Part shown: positions 1 to 22,639 of the stretch, piece by piece
Position numbering within the stretch: the stretch's first letter is position 1
Layout of the letters: the number at the start of each line of letters is the position of its first letter
From: Cristatella mucedo
Lineage: Eukaryota > Bryozoa > Phylactolaemata > Cristatellidae
Assembly (NCBI GenBank): GCA_009760855.2
Contig: WPIO01000001.1
Span: 11,544,001 to 11,608,000, forward strand
Direction of reading: 5' to 3'
Length of the DNA stretch: 64,000 bases
Notes under the pieces: model-generated
Told to the model about the DNA's origin: nothing
The model's input: only the letters and a program-made list of their open reading frames with translations
The model's database searches: none
Position numbers and translations under genes: made by a program

Positions 1-55
1 CCAATCGGGCATTTAAAAACGCTGCTACAACGACACTGAGTATGGCCGCACGTAC

Positions 56-10432
<10,377 letters not shown>

Positions 10433-10860
10433 TGACCCGCCGAAGACGACGACCAAGCCCACCGCTACTTGGGTCGGGCTACGGGCAGCTCTCGAGTGCC
10501 GGAGGTTTGCAAAGGCGGCGCGCGCTGGCCTTTCCCGGTACTATTTCCTGTGTGGTTCGGAGCGTGTGCCGGGCTGTGCTTGCGGCAGCGGTGCTCTGCC
10601 CATTCAGGGAAGCGCTGCCTACTCGTCGAGAGCATTACTCAAAGGGAAGCTCACTGTGCGCACTTTGAGTTTTTAGGTCACGATATCATCGCGAGCCGGT
10701 GCGCCTCCTGACCGCTTTCGCTGATCGATACGTACGCCCTTAATTTCCATCTGAACTCTGAACTCGGCGGCGGCTGCCCGCTGCTGCGAGTCCGTTTCTG
10801 AGCGGCGCTCTTATTTCCTACTATCTGCGTGTTCATAGCTTTTACTTATTATTTACTGTT
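10433..10860 (-). promoter_or_regulatory. GC-rich upstream/5' leader region of the DRP1-like gene
   Basis: The sequence immediately upstream of the DRP1 ATG is GC- and CpG-rich (strongest 10440-10660), and I see no TATA box at a useful distance. This is consistent with a CpG-type housekeeping promoter and leader, but the transcription start cannot be placed. The bases just before the ATG match the Kozak context poorly at -3 but have G at +4. Confidence 0.35.
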
Positions 10861-13800
10861 AATCACGTGGTTGTCGTAGGTTTTCATGCCGTTGGATGTA
10901 GACGCGTTAAAAGCGCGTGCTTGGAAAATACTAGTTCGTTCAGTTGACAATGTAGCAGGCGTAACTGAGCTGAGCATGGCAGCAACTCTAGTCAGTAGGT
11001 GTAGTGGCGTTTTATTTTTAGCCGAAGAGCGACTCTTAGTCGAACTGGCGGTGGCGTATCCCAGCCGTTTTGCATGCAGGCTACATAAAGCCTGCTTTAA
11101 AAAGAGCGATACACGTCGCTGTTCCCTCCCTGGATGGCGCTCGACGAATCGGCTGCAGCTGCGTGGCCAGTGCAAAGTTCGTAGCGTTTTTACCGCTCCG
11201 GAATTTACGTGACAACTGCGTTCCTTTCAGTCTGGTCGTCGAACGATAGCGCAACTCGTAATGTTAGTCTTCGGCATCGAGAGGGATGCCGGGGACGCCT
11301 TTAATTGGACTATCTCTCGGATCTCGCACCAAGACTTCCACCGTTCGCTGGCGATACGCTGACAAATGCTCGCGTACTCGCCGCTACGAGGCCTGGGTGT
11401 GTAAAGAAAGTACGCAAGCGCCGGCTTCTCGGTTGTCGGCTGCTGTCGCATCGGCGTCGCCTTCGGCTTCAAGCCCTGGCTGTTTCCTCTCTGTGCTCGC
11501 TACGCTCCAGGCCCTCGCGGGCTGCGCTCAGCTAGCTCGGCCTCGCTGCTGACAGCCCACAATACCGCGCCCGGGAGCGGCGCTCCTACTTGCCGACCTC
11601 CGAGCGGTTCGTGCCGACTGCGAATTATCGATCGCTGCCCTCTCTGATCGGAACTGAGAGGGCAGCTTGCACGTCCAATCGTCTGATGACGGTAGGCTAC
11701 TCCGCCATGTAATCTGAAGCACCTTTCACCCGCTGAACTATTGATCTCCGCGAGACCGTCCTAGGCTCGCCGTACGACGCCCATGTCTTCTAGCGTCCGA
11801 GGAGCGGCAGCTTATAGGCGTTAGAACGTCGTTGATAAGCTGCACTCTTCGCTCTCATTGTCATCTTGAGATGGAAGATGGCAGCACGCATGCTCCTAAA
11901 CAACAGCATAGTGTCCCCAGTCTAGTGCAGTGTGACATGGAGTGTCCTACTCTTTAGGAATCGCTGCTCGCGTTCACGAATTGTCAGACCTTCAGACTCT
12001 TCTTGAAATGGGGTAATAACATTTTGTAAGAGAGGTTGAAAAGCCAATCTGGCCGCTGCTCTTTCGGTGTGCAAAATCAGTCATCTACCAGAAAAAGCCA
12101 CTGTTTCTTCAAAGAAGTGTGTTGATGGGAGAAGAGCTGACCATAGCTGCCAGGAAGTGCCTAACTTAAACAGCTTCTCGACGATATCCTTCATTGGAAA
12201 ACTGCCGGCTGTAGAACGTCGCTAGAAAGGTATTTCATGCGGCTCCCTGCACAGCCCTAGTCTCCTCGCTGCAGGAGCCAAATGCTTACAGAATCACCGA
12301 TAACGGAATTGCTAGAAAACTCCTCGAAGATACTGCATAGGCTACCAAACTTCGACGACATACGGGTTACTAACCGCGGCATGTCACTAAAGGAAGCTAT
12401 AAATAAGTTACTTCGTTCTTGATTTCTCTATCGCAGGACCGTAGTAGGGCCAAACGAGCCGTCTGTGCCCATAGCTTCCCTCCAAAAGCTAGGGAGGGGC
12501 AACTGGACTTACAATTCTTATCGGAATTACCAAGTAATATAGCTTGATATAGAATACATTTTAAATCTTGCTGCTAACACTTCTTCTCTATCAAGGCTCA
12601 CAGCCTCCTCTTATGATCTACTGTAGCTCGGCTTAACGTAGCTTGGCCAGCTTACCTACGGATCAAGCGTTCACATGATAGCTGGCCCTACAGGCATTTA
12701 TCACATGAACACATTTTCGTAATCTGCTTACACTCCAGCTGTGCTACAGACGTCGTCGGCCCGAGCTGCCAGGGCTCGGCAAGGTTAAAGGATAGTATCG
12801 ACAAGCCAGTATTATCACCAGAAACTAGCTAACATTTAGCACCTATATCAGCACATAGGTGTCCAGCAATGCTTTTTGGAACTGAAGGCCAGTGTAACAG
12901 CTTCAACAAGCTAGAAGACAGATGACAGCTATAAGATGAATGTGATGGCGACGTAGTGACTGAACCCACAGCTGACAGTAGAACTGATGGAGTAGAACTG
13001 ATGGCAGCAACCAATAAAAGCACCTGGAGTATATGCTTCTTTTGCTGATGAGTCGTCGTAACGTATATTGCTTAATGAATCGAATATCCACCGTAATTCA
13101 GAACAATGATACAGCTAGGAATTTCGCTCAAACGAGAAAAATATATGGCTGATTCATCAGGCAGGCACCAATCAATATGACTGGATAGCCACAAACAAGT
13201 GCACCCAGGGGAAAGCTAATACTTAAATGATACTTGCAGTCTACTATGGCTGATTCACAATTTAAAAAACACTCATTCGATCGATTGTACTATGCCCACA
13301 GTCACAGCTCACATTAAACTCATATCTATATATTCCTTTAAGTATATATCAAAAAGAAAAAAACAGACAAGTCAATAAAACAGCAAAATCCATGCTAAAC
13401 GAACGTACAAGCTCGAAACATACGTGTTTTCCAAATTCAGACGTTCGTTATTACCTTCTAACTGTAGGTTAAGTTGTGGCAACAGATAACTATCTTGTGG
13501 TACGCAACTCACAATAAAAGCAAAGATACCTGGTGACACTACACGTTCACAGGTATGATCGGTAGTATACTTCCAATGTGAGCCAAGGGAGTTCTGTGGC
13601 TAGACAATAATGGCATGGTGTAGTCTTGTTTTCGGGTACAGGTCAATGAAATGTAGATAGTAACAGTATCGACAAAAATGGTCCAGTTGGTGATGCAAAA
13701 ATAAATAGTAATAAAAAGTAGCTTGACAGTCTGCAATTCACCTCAAATAAAGCAACGCCCAGTAGTCTGTCAGGATCACACTCGGAAAAACAACATCGCG

Positions 13801-13924
13801 AGTACTAGCACTAGCCAGTCACATCTTCGACCGATCCGTATATTGCGATACACACTCCTTGGCTGATAATATCCGGTAGATCACCTGCAACAGAGAGAGC
13901 ACTTACATGCTACGCAATGCTGGT
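10861..13924. other. Upstream intergenic region, nothing recognised
   Basis: No repeat family, RNA gene or protein similarity identified. Overlapping open frames at 10886-11212 (plus, ATG) and 10849-11175 (minus) occur in balanced-composition DNA. They have no recognisable domain, and each being open is likely a by-product of the other. Sequence becomes AT-richer after 12.5 kb. Confidence 0.5.
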
Positions 13925-14033
13925 TTCGTTCAACGGTTAAGGTGCAAGGTCTGGCTGAGGTCGTGCGCTCGAGCCCCGAGGCATATGAGAAGCGCCTGAA
14001 TAGAGATTAAGTTCTCTTGGGGCGCTATACAAA
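13925..14033 (+). mobile_element. SINE-1 copy
   Basis: Truncated tRNA-like head (TTCAACGGTTAAGGTGC), degenerate B box (GCTCGAGCCCCGAGG), then the hairpin tail AGCGCCTGAATAGAGATTAA / GTTCTCTTGGGGCGCTATAC and an ATGAATA end. Confidence 0.8.
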
Positions 14034-15326
14034 TGAATAATATTATAGCTATGCAAGTGATGGGACAGCAACATAAGACATACCTTTGCACGCTGCACAC
14101 ACAAAGGGATCTTTCTCGAAAACACCGAGTCGAATTTTGGAGCCTTCTGTGTGATTTGTGGATGAGCTATACAATGCAAAGGTCATGCTGAATTGACTGT
14201 ATCCAAAACATCACAAAACAGGTAAAACGTGAGCCGCCTAACAGCAGATGGTCACAAATAAAGCATATACCCTTCTTGCAGTGATGTTATGCCATAATTG
14301 GCTACCAAATCACAGACACTGCAGCATAATCAGATAATATTGATCGCATGCAATGAATGATTAAAGATTAGTTCATCGAATGAATCAACACAGCCAGATT
14401 TATAGAGCATAGAATTTAGTCCCGAAGGAACCGTCAAGGTACTGACATTCCAAGATGCTGAACAGAGAGACGTGCCAGGGTCTCAGTAGGTAGGACCAAC
14501 CTCACTATCTGGGGAGAAAGAAAACCATACGATGAGTAGAGAAACTCAATCCAAGACGGATGACCTGCCAGGATGCCGTGGCAAGCCTTGCCTCAAATTA
14601 GAACATTTAGTATCAAGCTTTGACAACATTACGCTAGTGACTGTATTGCAAAACAAGCTTCAACTTTTGGGTTGGCCTAGCTGACAAAGCTGGATCAGAG
14701 AGAGATGTTGAACACACTAAAATAAGTTATTTGGAATTACAGTCTGATAAGAAAACAATAGCAAAACGTTCATATACTAGATATAGTGCCAATCTAGTAA
14801 AGGACATTAGCATATGTGGTATTGTGCAAACATGAATCCTTTACAGCCACATTTCCAATTACTGGTAAGCCTGAACTAGGCATTTAAAAACTGCAATAAC
14901 CAATGGAGAAAATGATAGGCAAGTAAGATTTTGTTTCCGGAGAACTATTCCGGCCAAAAGAATGGACATGTATGCTGAAAGGGGGTGCGAAATAAACGGG
15001 AGGCACATCCAGGTACTAGCAAATCCTGTTGTCCTCTCAGGGATGGTGACCCTTAGTTCACGATGTGGCCCGAGACTAGAGATGCATTTCGAGGAACACT
15101 ATGACCATCTAAGGCTCAAAAGAGCCGGTTTGCATCTCATTCGATAGGAACCACCATACCAGCTTAGTGGCTCATGTAAGAAAACAAGAAAAACACCAAG
15201 ATGCTTCTTGGTTCGGCAAAAAACCTTTAAAAAATAATTCACCTTTATATACACCAACGTTTAACCCCTTCCATTTTGCATTCAAGGCAACTGGAAGGCT
15301 AACGACTTTTTCCTTTAATATGGGAA
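14034..15326. other. Unannotated intergenic DNA
   Basis: Moderately AT-rich, no open frame over 61 codons and no recognisable repeat or RNA gene. Confidence 0.5.
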
Positions 15327-16126
15327 GACCATATGCTGAGGTCTATAGTCAAGTCTGGCTACTTTCAGTTACACAACATAAATATTTAATAAAACAAGCT
15401 AAATGGGACACCACATCCATATTGGTCCATGCATTTGTGACATCCCGTCTTGACTTCCGTAACTCACTGCTTGCTGGTCTACCGGCCTGTGCAATAAGGC
15501 TCTTACAGCTGGTGCAAAACTCTGTTGCAAGGCTTGTCTGTCGTGAGCGTCGCAGCTGCCACATCACTCCACTTCCCGCCGACCTGCACTGGCTCCCAGT
15601 CAAGCAACGTATTGACTTCAAGGTTTTGTCGCTCACATTTAGATACCTGCATTCTTTGGCTACAGCCCACCTATGAGGTCTGCTCCCCCACCAGGCTAAG
15701 CATCGTACCACCTGCTTTTCGGAATCCAATTGTATACCTATTCCTGGTATGATCTTCAAATCCTTTGGAGACCATGCCTTTAGTTAGTATGCTCCCAAAG
15801 CCTGGAACTCACTCCTGACTTGCGTCACGACGTCCCCCAACTGACCAAATTTAAAAAGAAATTTAAAAATGCATCTATTCATCACAGCATTTAGTGGGTT
15901 TCTGTGATTTGTCCTTTATTTGCTTATGCATGCTGACACTGTGCATGCTGCCAATAACTCTACTTGCAAGCTGACTCTGTGCAGGTCACCCCTAACCATA
16001 TTACTCTTGTCACTTATCGAACATGCTATCATTAGCCATTCGATCGTGCTTCCTTGTGTAAAGCACCTAGAAAGAGATGGAGTTCTCTGAAGGCACTTTA
16101 TCGAGTGTTTTATTATTATTATTATC
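15327..16126 (+). mobile_element. LINE-A copy, 5'-truncated (C-terminal RT region and 3' end)
   Basis: Encodes, with an in-frame TGA near 15674, the LINE-A C-terminal region: LVHAFVTSRLDFRNSLLAGL, RRSCHITPLPADLHWLPVKQ. The rest of the C-terminus follows degenerately, then the 3' hairpin module (CACCTAGAAAGAGATGGAG / TTCTCTGAAGGCACTTTATC) and a TTATTATTATTATTATCA tail. Confidence 0.85.
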
Positions 16127-16436
16127 ACAGCATGAAAGATCAATCGAGGAATTCACCACACTATATTTGAGCAGAGAAGAGACCTGATTTATTGGTCTCG
16201 AGCCAAGTTAAAACCAGGTTTCCTTGATAAAGATGTTCATCTTAACCACTCTCCAACTCTAGTCAAGTGAGAAGCCGGTATACTTACTCAAGACTGTCAG
16301 ATCTGGATGCATCATTGGCAGTCACGTTCAGGAATTTCAGCAAGTCCTTTGGCAGCAACTCATTGCCGGTGATAATTTGCTATAACAAATTGCTGCCTTG
16401 GTGAAATTGCTAAGGTGCTCACATACGCGCACGCAC

Positions 16437-16439
16437 GCG

Positions 16440-16471
<32 letters not shown>

Positions 16472-16485
16472 GACACACACACACA

Positions 16486-16527
<42 letters not shown>

Positions 16528-16551
16528 TGTGAGCACACACACACACACACA
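16437..16551. repeat. (AC)n microsatellite with interruptions
   Basis: About 115 bp of AC dinucleotides with scattered AG, AA and CG interruptions; flanked on the left by alternating ACGC. Confidence 0.95.
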
Positions 16552-16894
16552 TGGCAGAGGACGGGCCTCAGCAGGAGTCACACATACAAGTACACACCAA
16601 GAAAGGATTGGTAGCAGGAGGCATACGCCTTAAGCAAATGGCAAATTGCTCAGAAGTCAGCCCACAAGAGTACACTGAAGACACGGAGCACTAAATAATG
16701 ATGCCACTTAAACCACATGCACAGCTGCACAGCGTTCTGCACATCTACAGCAGGGGTACACATGACTCCTCACATGGATATGCTAAACATACCTATTCAC
16801 GAACTCATCTTCATCAGAAAGAACACTTTTTGTCGATCGATAGACATTGTAGCATGGCGTGAAGGAAGGGGGTTATCTGGCATGAAATGAAATG

Positions 16895-17085
16895 GTAGCT
16901 GATTCAACAGCCTCTTTTGTATAGCGACAGAAGAGCCTTTAGGGCTATCACCACCGCTTGCAGTGGCGATGAAGAATCGCCACTGCAGGATTCGAACCCA
17001 CGACCTCGGTCCCGAGGTCATGAAAAGTAACCACCTAACCTGGTGTGCCATCACGGCTCCCTTCACTGTCAGAGCAACAAGCACC
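16895..17085 (-). mobile_element. SINE-2 copy (tRNA-derived)
   Basis: Minus strand: GCCGTGATGGCACACCAGG head (A box), GGTTCGAATCCT B box, then GGCGATTCTTCATCGCC and the AGCGGTGGTGATAGCC / GGCTCTTCTGTCGCTATAC tail ending AAAAGAGGCTGTTGAATCA. The body matches the plus copies at 53815 and 63045. Confidence 0.85.
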
Positions 17086-17426
17086 AGCATGCCGTGCCAC
17101 GGCATTTGCTACGCCACATCCATAACACTGACCAGCACTGTACCATGCTTCCATTTTAACAGCCATACAATAAATTAAACATTTTTTGGAACCTACGCTA
17201 AAAAGGCAGCTTCGATGACTACTGGCACAATGATACTTTAGTGCAGCACAAAGAATCATTGCTCTAAAGTATTTAAATGTGGGCATTCCATCAAAAGTAA
17301 TGCTTATTATTTTAGTCGGCAGTCCCATTTGCAACAGCAGTGACAGGAATTCGGGAGGAAGGTCACGATTGCCCTTAATTAAAAAACAAACTGCGGACAC
17401 GTGGCACGACTCGTGCCTAAAGGCAG

Positions 17427-17428
<2 letters not shown>

Positions 17429-17487
<59 letters not shown>
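17429..17487. repeat. (TC)n microsatellite
   Basis: About 27 uninterrupted TC dinucleotides followed by TTTCTC. Confidence 0.95.
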
Positions 17488-17488
<1 letters not shown>

Positions 17489-17810
17489 AGACTCACGAGC
17501 CTATGCATGCAGCAAACAGCTGCAGCCCATCACAAGAATAAAGTGTTGCCCATTTTTAATGATGCTTCCTATTTGCAGAGCAACAGCATAATCAAACCAG
17601 CTCTCTGCCCACAGGGTAGTAGGCTCGTGCATTGGTGCACAAACATGAAGCATGCATGGAAAATGCAGACCGCTGTTGCTGCTAATGGCTGTCACTGAAC
17701 CACTGGTGGCTAGCAGCTGCTTTATCACAAAAAAACGGAAGAAATTAGGGAGGCAGTTAAGCCGTAAATAGAATAGAAGTAGCAGTGAGCGATGGCGACA
17801 AGGAGAGTGT

Positions 17811-18455
17811 AATGTAATGTAATGTAATGTATCTCTGTCTGTAACTCCACAAAGTCATAAAGACTATGTGGGTGTTACGCAGGAGAGTTTTGTATAGCGC
17901 ACTCACAACCTAAGCGGCTTTCGGTACACATTCGGTAGCCAACAGACTTCGTCTCACGCAACAAAGAGAAAGTGGGAAGCATAGCAGAGTCAGGAGAGCA
18001 GTTGAGGTAGTGAGTAGCATAGAAGTAGCAGCTCAGGACCGCTGAAAAAGATGTGCCATAGTCGGCAGTAGGAGAGTAGTTGTCGTTGCGTAAGAATTGT
18101 GGAAGCGAGTTCCACAGTCTAGGACCTGCAGAGCTAAAGCTTCTGTCGCCAACTGTCTTTAAGCGGAGGAATGGGACGTGCCAGAACTGGCAGCAGAAGG
18201 ATAGACAAGGAGTAAGGACAAGGAACAAGGAACAAGGAAGGAGTGAGTTTTTCCAAACCAAGGATACATAGGTAGAACAAAAGCATCTGTCGCCAACAGG
18301 CTCTGAAAGAGAGAAAGGGAGAACTGTTCAAGGCCTGCTAGAACCTGTAGGCACTGAGAAACCGGTGCTGTTGTAGCGACTCATCTAGGTACGAAGAAGC
18401 TACACCGTGGCAGGCATCTAGGTCAGAGTGCGAATTTGGGGCCCATGAGACTTAC
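17811..18455 (-). mobile_element. LINE-B copy, 3' end with (TACAT)n tail
   Basis: Minus strand encodes RLKTVGDRSFSSAGPRLWNS, LPQFLRNDNYSPTADYGTSF and CYFYATHYLNCSPDSAMLP, the C-terminal region of a CR1-like RT polyprotein. The 3' end runs TTATGACTTTGTGGAGTTAC then an ATTACATTACATTACAT tail (17811-17830). Part of the element (around 18136-18180 and 18280-18300) is repeated, suggesting two overlapping copies. Confidence 0.75.
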
Positions 18456-18644
18456 TTATCAGGAGTGATCTGCACTCGGTGAACGATCCTTTCGAAGCCA
18501 TTCAATCAGTAGGGATCAATGTTCAGGGGGAGCTTCAACACAAAGAAAATCTTTGCAAGGCTGTAGGGGACTCTAAGAGCATCATGCTCCTGGCACAATA
18601 CAAACTTCTAACTTGCAAAACACTTCATGGAATGAGCAAGCTTA

Positions 18645-18657
18645 CCCCCCCCCCCCG
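18645..18657. repeat. Poly-C run
   Basis: Thirteen consecutive C residues; prone to sequencing or replication slippage. Confidence 0.9.
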
Positions 18658-19059
18658 ATAATCATGCCCGGACGAGTTACTAAATTAGTGCCACTTCCAG
18701 CACGCTTTACCATTGCAAGAAATAGTCCGATAACGTACACAGCACATCATCTGCAATGACTGCAAAGGAGGCTAGCAAGTTGGAACATGTAGATGCCATT
18801 GAGGGCAATGAGAGAAGTTATACAGCAGGGCAGCTGTGCACGCAATTTCCTTCCTCGAGCCTCAAAGCAGATCGATAGCTGCTCACTGGCTGCCCTCGAT
18901 ACAGACTGCGTGCGCACAATTGTCTGGCAGCAGGGAGAATTTTGCATAGCTTTGCCATTTGCCTTAGCGGTGGGCCGCGTGGCACCTATGGCAGGCTGCT
19001 TATTCACGTTTTGCCGTCCGATTATCTCCATGAACCATGTAAAGACTAAGCTGCTGTTA

Positions 19060-19400
19060 TGATCGGGAGTTGCCAATGGCCCACTCAAAGCACAAGCTGC
19101 TTTTGCTGAGCAATCGGTAGCCAATCAGCAGCCTTTGTCTCATGCAAGAGAAACAGCTGGAAGTAGGGCAGCAAAACGGCAAACAAGAAATTAAGTCATA
19201 CACACATAGCAGCAACTGGTGGATGAAGGAAGTGCCAGAATCGGCAGCAAAAGAGAGGATGGCTCGTCGTGTAAGGGATATCTGGAAGTTCGTTCCATAA
19301 GGAAGCCGCTGTAGAGCAAAGAACATCCTCAAGCTAGCACTTTAAACAAAAAGAGTGTGACAGAGTTCATTCACTAATCTTCGAGGATCAAACTGCACGA
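19060..19400 (-). mobile_element. Diverged LINE-B fragment
   Basis: Antisense remnants of the LINE-B landmarks (CGGTAGCCAATCAGCAG, CAGAATCGGCAGCAAAAGAG, GTGTAAGGGATATCTGGAAG). Weak but collinear with 17811-18455. Confidence 0.5.
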
Positions 19401-19718
19401 GAGAGCTGATGTACCGAAGCATTTTGGCTACCTATGTAAAAGCAGAAGCACAATGATCCTTTAGGTCAATCAGGTCAGAGCTTTTAAACAAATCTGCTTG
19501 TTCGGCCAGCAGCAGCTCCTTTAGTAGCGCAAACAGGTAGCTAAATTTCTCGGATCGCCTGCTCAACCGTCGACAAGTACGGCAGTTAAATTACATTAGA
19601 TACACAGTCAGCCATCAATAGCGACATTGGCAGCACCGTATTGGTGCAATAGGACTAATTCCTGATTAACTTGATTAACTAATTCTTAACTAGCTAGCAA
19701 TTCATCAGAGGCATATTG

Positions 19719-19803
19719 AAAGTGATCACTATGATAACGAAAGTGATCACTATGATAACGAAAGTGATCACTATGATAACGAAAGTGATCACTATGATAA
19801 CGA
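19719..19803. repeat. 21-bp minisatellite, four units
   Basis: Unit GAAAGTGATCACTATGATAAC repeats four times with no mismatch; each unit contains the palindrome GTGATCAC. A fifth unit decays at the right edge (GAAAGCGACC). Confidence 0.95.
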
Positions 19804-20033
19804 AAGCGACCCAGTCTTCTTTGAATCATGAACAGGGGATAGAAAATGAGACAAGAACCAGCTCGCATAGCTAGAAGAAAACTGCACTGCCAAATTGTAA
19901 GTATACGGTAAGCCAAGAACGATGAAATATGGCAGCAGAGCACTGACGACCAAAGGTCGAAGGCACGAATTATTTAAGAGGGCTGAACCTTGCACAGAAG
20001 GCAGAGCCTTGCTTGAGCTTGCCCAAGCCTGCC

Positions 20034-20168
20034 GAGCTGGTTTGGTCCAGCGGTTAAGGTGCTGGCCCCGACCAAGGTCTGACTGAGGTCATGGGTTCGA
20101 GCCCCGAGGCATATGTGAAGCGCCTGGATAGAGATTAAGTTCTCTTTAGGCGCTATACAAATGAATTA
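20034..20168 (+). mobile_element. SINE-1 copy, best preserved
   Basis: RNA polymerase III A box TGGTCCAGCGG at 20043-20053 and B box GGTTCGAGCCC at 20094-20104 both match the tRNA consensus and are spaced as in a tRNA. After the head comes GAAGCGCCTGGATAGAGATT / AAGTTCTCTTTAGGCGCTAT, which folds as AGCGCCT against AGGCGCT with an inner AGAGA/TCTCT stem. The copy ends ACAAATGAATTATA. Confidence 0.9.
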
Positions 20169-20789
20169 TATTTTTTTTGGATGCCTAGGTGTTCCATATT
20201 ACTCTCAGCTCCTGCTAATGTCGAGTTGCACACAATGCGGCCACTCGGCATGCAGAGCAGTCCTGCAGTGATAGTCCAGTAAGCGTAGTAACCCACTGAT
20301 GGAGCATACCTGCAGATAAATATCCAGCTGCGATTTCCGTTCGTCTAAGACTTTGGTGCTTCTGTTGAATACCTTCTTCGGTGGAAATGGAGGGGTATAT
20401 ATGATCTTCTTTAACTACAACATACCCATTCGTCAACACTTTTAAAGCAAACACAAGCGGTGCATATGATAGCGGTGGTAAGTGCAAGCCTGCTGCATAG
20501 GTGACATGCCTTTTTATGGAGCTCCTCAAATTCGCTGTATCGCTTCTCTAAAGTCTGTCTTGTGCCATTATTGTTGATCTCTATTATAAAACACTAAAAC
20601 GAAATGACAGTCCTCCATAAGCAGCACACGAAGCAGGCATCTCCATCTGCACATCCTCATTTTTGCTGCCCACCACGGTTTTCAGTAGCTAGAGCATGCT
20701 GTCACAGGAATCACCCATAGTCTGACAGCAAATCCAACACACCCCCAGCAAACAGCACGAGTTAAAACATGCAGGTCCATTCATTGTTT

Positions 20790-21110
20790 TGCTCCGGCCT
20801 ACCTATTGCAAATATTGCCTCACCAGGCTTTGCATCGTACCACCTGGTCTTCTTATTCACGTCATTTAGCTGCGCCTTTGGCCAACTTCAACACCACAGG
20901 CGATCGTACACCCAAGTTCGTATGCTTCCAAAGCCTAGAACTCACTACTGACCGATATCACGAAATCCCCTGACCTAACGACATTTAAAAAGAAGTTAAG
21001 AAACCCACCTGCTCCGCCCAGCCAGTTTTTGCTCCGTCAGTGTGAGTGTCATTCGTGTGCTTATGGGTGCTGACACTGCGCAAGTTATCACTCAACAATT
21101 GCCATTCTTA
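20790..21110 (+). mobile_element. Degenerate LINE-A fragment
   Basis: Collinear with LINE-A C-terminal and 3' sequence: CACCAGGCTTTGCATCGTAC, TCGTATGCTTCCAAAGCC, TTTAAAAAGAAGTTAAGAA and CTTATGGGTGCTGACACTGC. No usable frame and no hairpin end. Confidence 0.6.
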
Positions 21111-21232
21111 ATTTCCAGCACACAGACATTTTATGGACACGGGTTCAGTTTACTTAGGGCGCTATGCTGGCAAACGTGGCGGCTTAGACATTCTGGGTGC
21201 AAACGACTACATATATATTACATACATAATAT

Positions 21233-21375
21233 GTAATTCATTTGTATACCGCCAAAAGAGAACTTAATCTCTATTCAGGTGCTTCAAATATGCCACGGGC
21301 TCGAGCCCACGATCTCAGCCAGGTCTTGATCGGGGCGAACGCTTTCAGACTAGGGCCCGGTAGCCGGACATCCAG
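21233..21375 (-). mobile_element. SINE-1 copy
   Basis: Antisense copy: ATTTGTATACCGCC, AAAGAGAACTTAATCTCTAT, a GGTGCTTC arm, then the B box complement (GGGCTCGAGCCC) and the head through to about 21375. Confidence 0.8.
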
Positions 21376-21379
21376 GCCA

Positions 21380-22628
21380 CTACTACCTACATTTCGGCTA
21401 AGCTATGATCTGATAACAAATCTGAGTGGTCTGATTTTGAGCTAATAACTACATAAAATGTTCTCGAACCTACGGCTTATAAGGATAAGTTCAAGTCGCT
21501 AAAATATGTCGTATTCGCTTGGGTCGTGATTCTGCAGTATTTACAAAGCTTACGCGAGAGTTCAAATCGTTACTACAATTTTAAAATAAAGAGCCGGAAT
21601 TTCACCATGTTCTAGAGTGATTAATGCACGTAAAGCTTGGAGAAGAAAAGCTAATTACTGCTTAATTGTGGGAAACCCGGGAGAAGCATCCCCTCCCTGA
21701 CTGCGAAGGACGAATGAATCGTAGAGTGAGTTTCAAGCCATCGAATATAAATCTTGGTTCATAAGGCACTAAGCGACAGTTAATAGCGAGCCTACCGTAT
21801 GCCCTCTTGGCGGATCACCGCCAACATTCTTGTAGCCGCTGATATAGGCTTTCAACTGCATGCTCACAGTCACAGCACACAGCAGCTACCAACTCCCGGA
21901 AGTAGTACGAATGTATGGGAACTCGGAATGGGAGTGGCGCCATGTGGCACAACTCTGGCACCTCCCCTTTTTTGGCTGTGCTAGCATCCGTATCTGCACA
22001 CATTTTTAGGGCATCTGCATTTTTAGGGCATCGCACTCTGAAACTACTGAGATCCACAGGCTTTATTTAAATCAAAATTTCTGAAATATTTAGTCTATTA
22101 ATCAACTGATAAGCTGAGAATCCACTTGACTATTATGTATCTGGTTGGTATCGCTAGCGCACGTCGGATAGCTTACACTGCAAACCGCTTTTCAGAGGAA
22201 GGGAATCGCGCTAGTGATACCGGAATTGTGCGTACAGTACTTTCAAATTTGTTTTTGAAAGAATTTGCAAGAGAGTCTTTGAATTGTAGTTCTGTTTTAT
22301 ATCCAGAAACAGTAATCCAAGTGATTGTCTGACCGGCCAACTCCCAACGGGTGACGCCATTGAAGCAGCTGGGCACCAGCGGACCATTGGATAGATAGTG
22401 GCATACCAAATCTCTATCTATTATTTACTGAAAAACCAGCATGCTTTACCTACAGACATCTGAGCAATAGTCCAATCTGTTGAAGAAGCAAGGAAGTCAA
22501 CAACCTGAGATAGCAAACCGCAGTATACGAACTGCTGAAGCGCCTTTCAACTGATCAAATTTGTTATGATAACCCACATTAATAAGCAGGAGGATGCTAA
22601 TAAACCATAGATTATGGCTTTCAAGAGA
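21380..22628. other. Unannotated intergenic DNA
   Basis: Nothing recognised. A tandem duplication of TTTTTAGGGCATC occurs at about 22003-22032. Confidence 0.5.
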
Positions 22629-22639
22629 GAAATTAGCGA

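Noticed and set aside
10886-11212. ATG-initiated 108-codon frame upstream of the DRP1-like gene, possible divergent gene
   Set aside because: No domain recognised and an equally long frame exists on the opposite strand; nothing supports coding.
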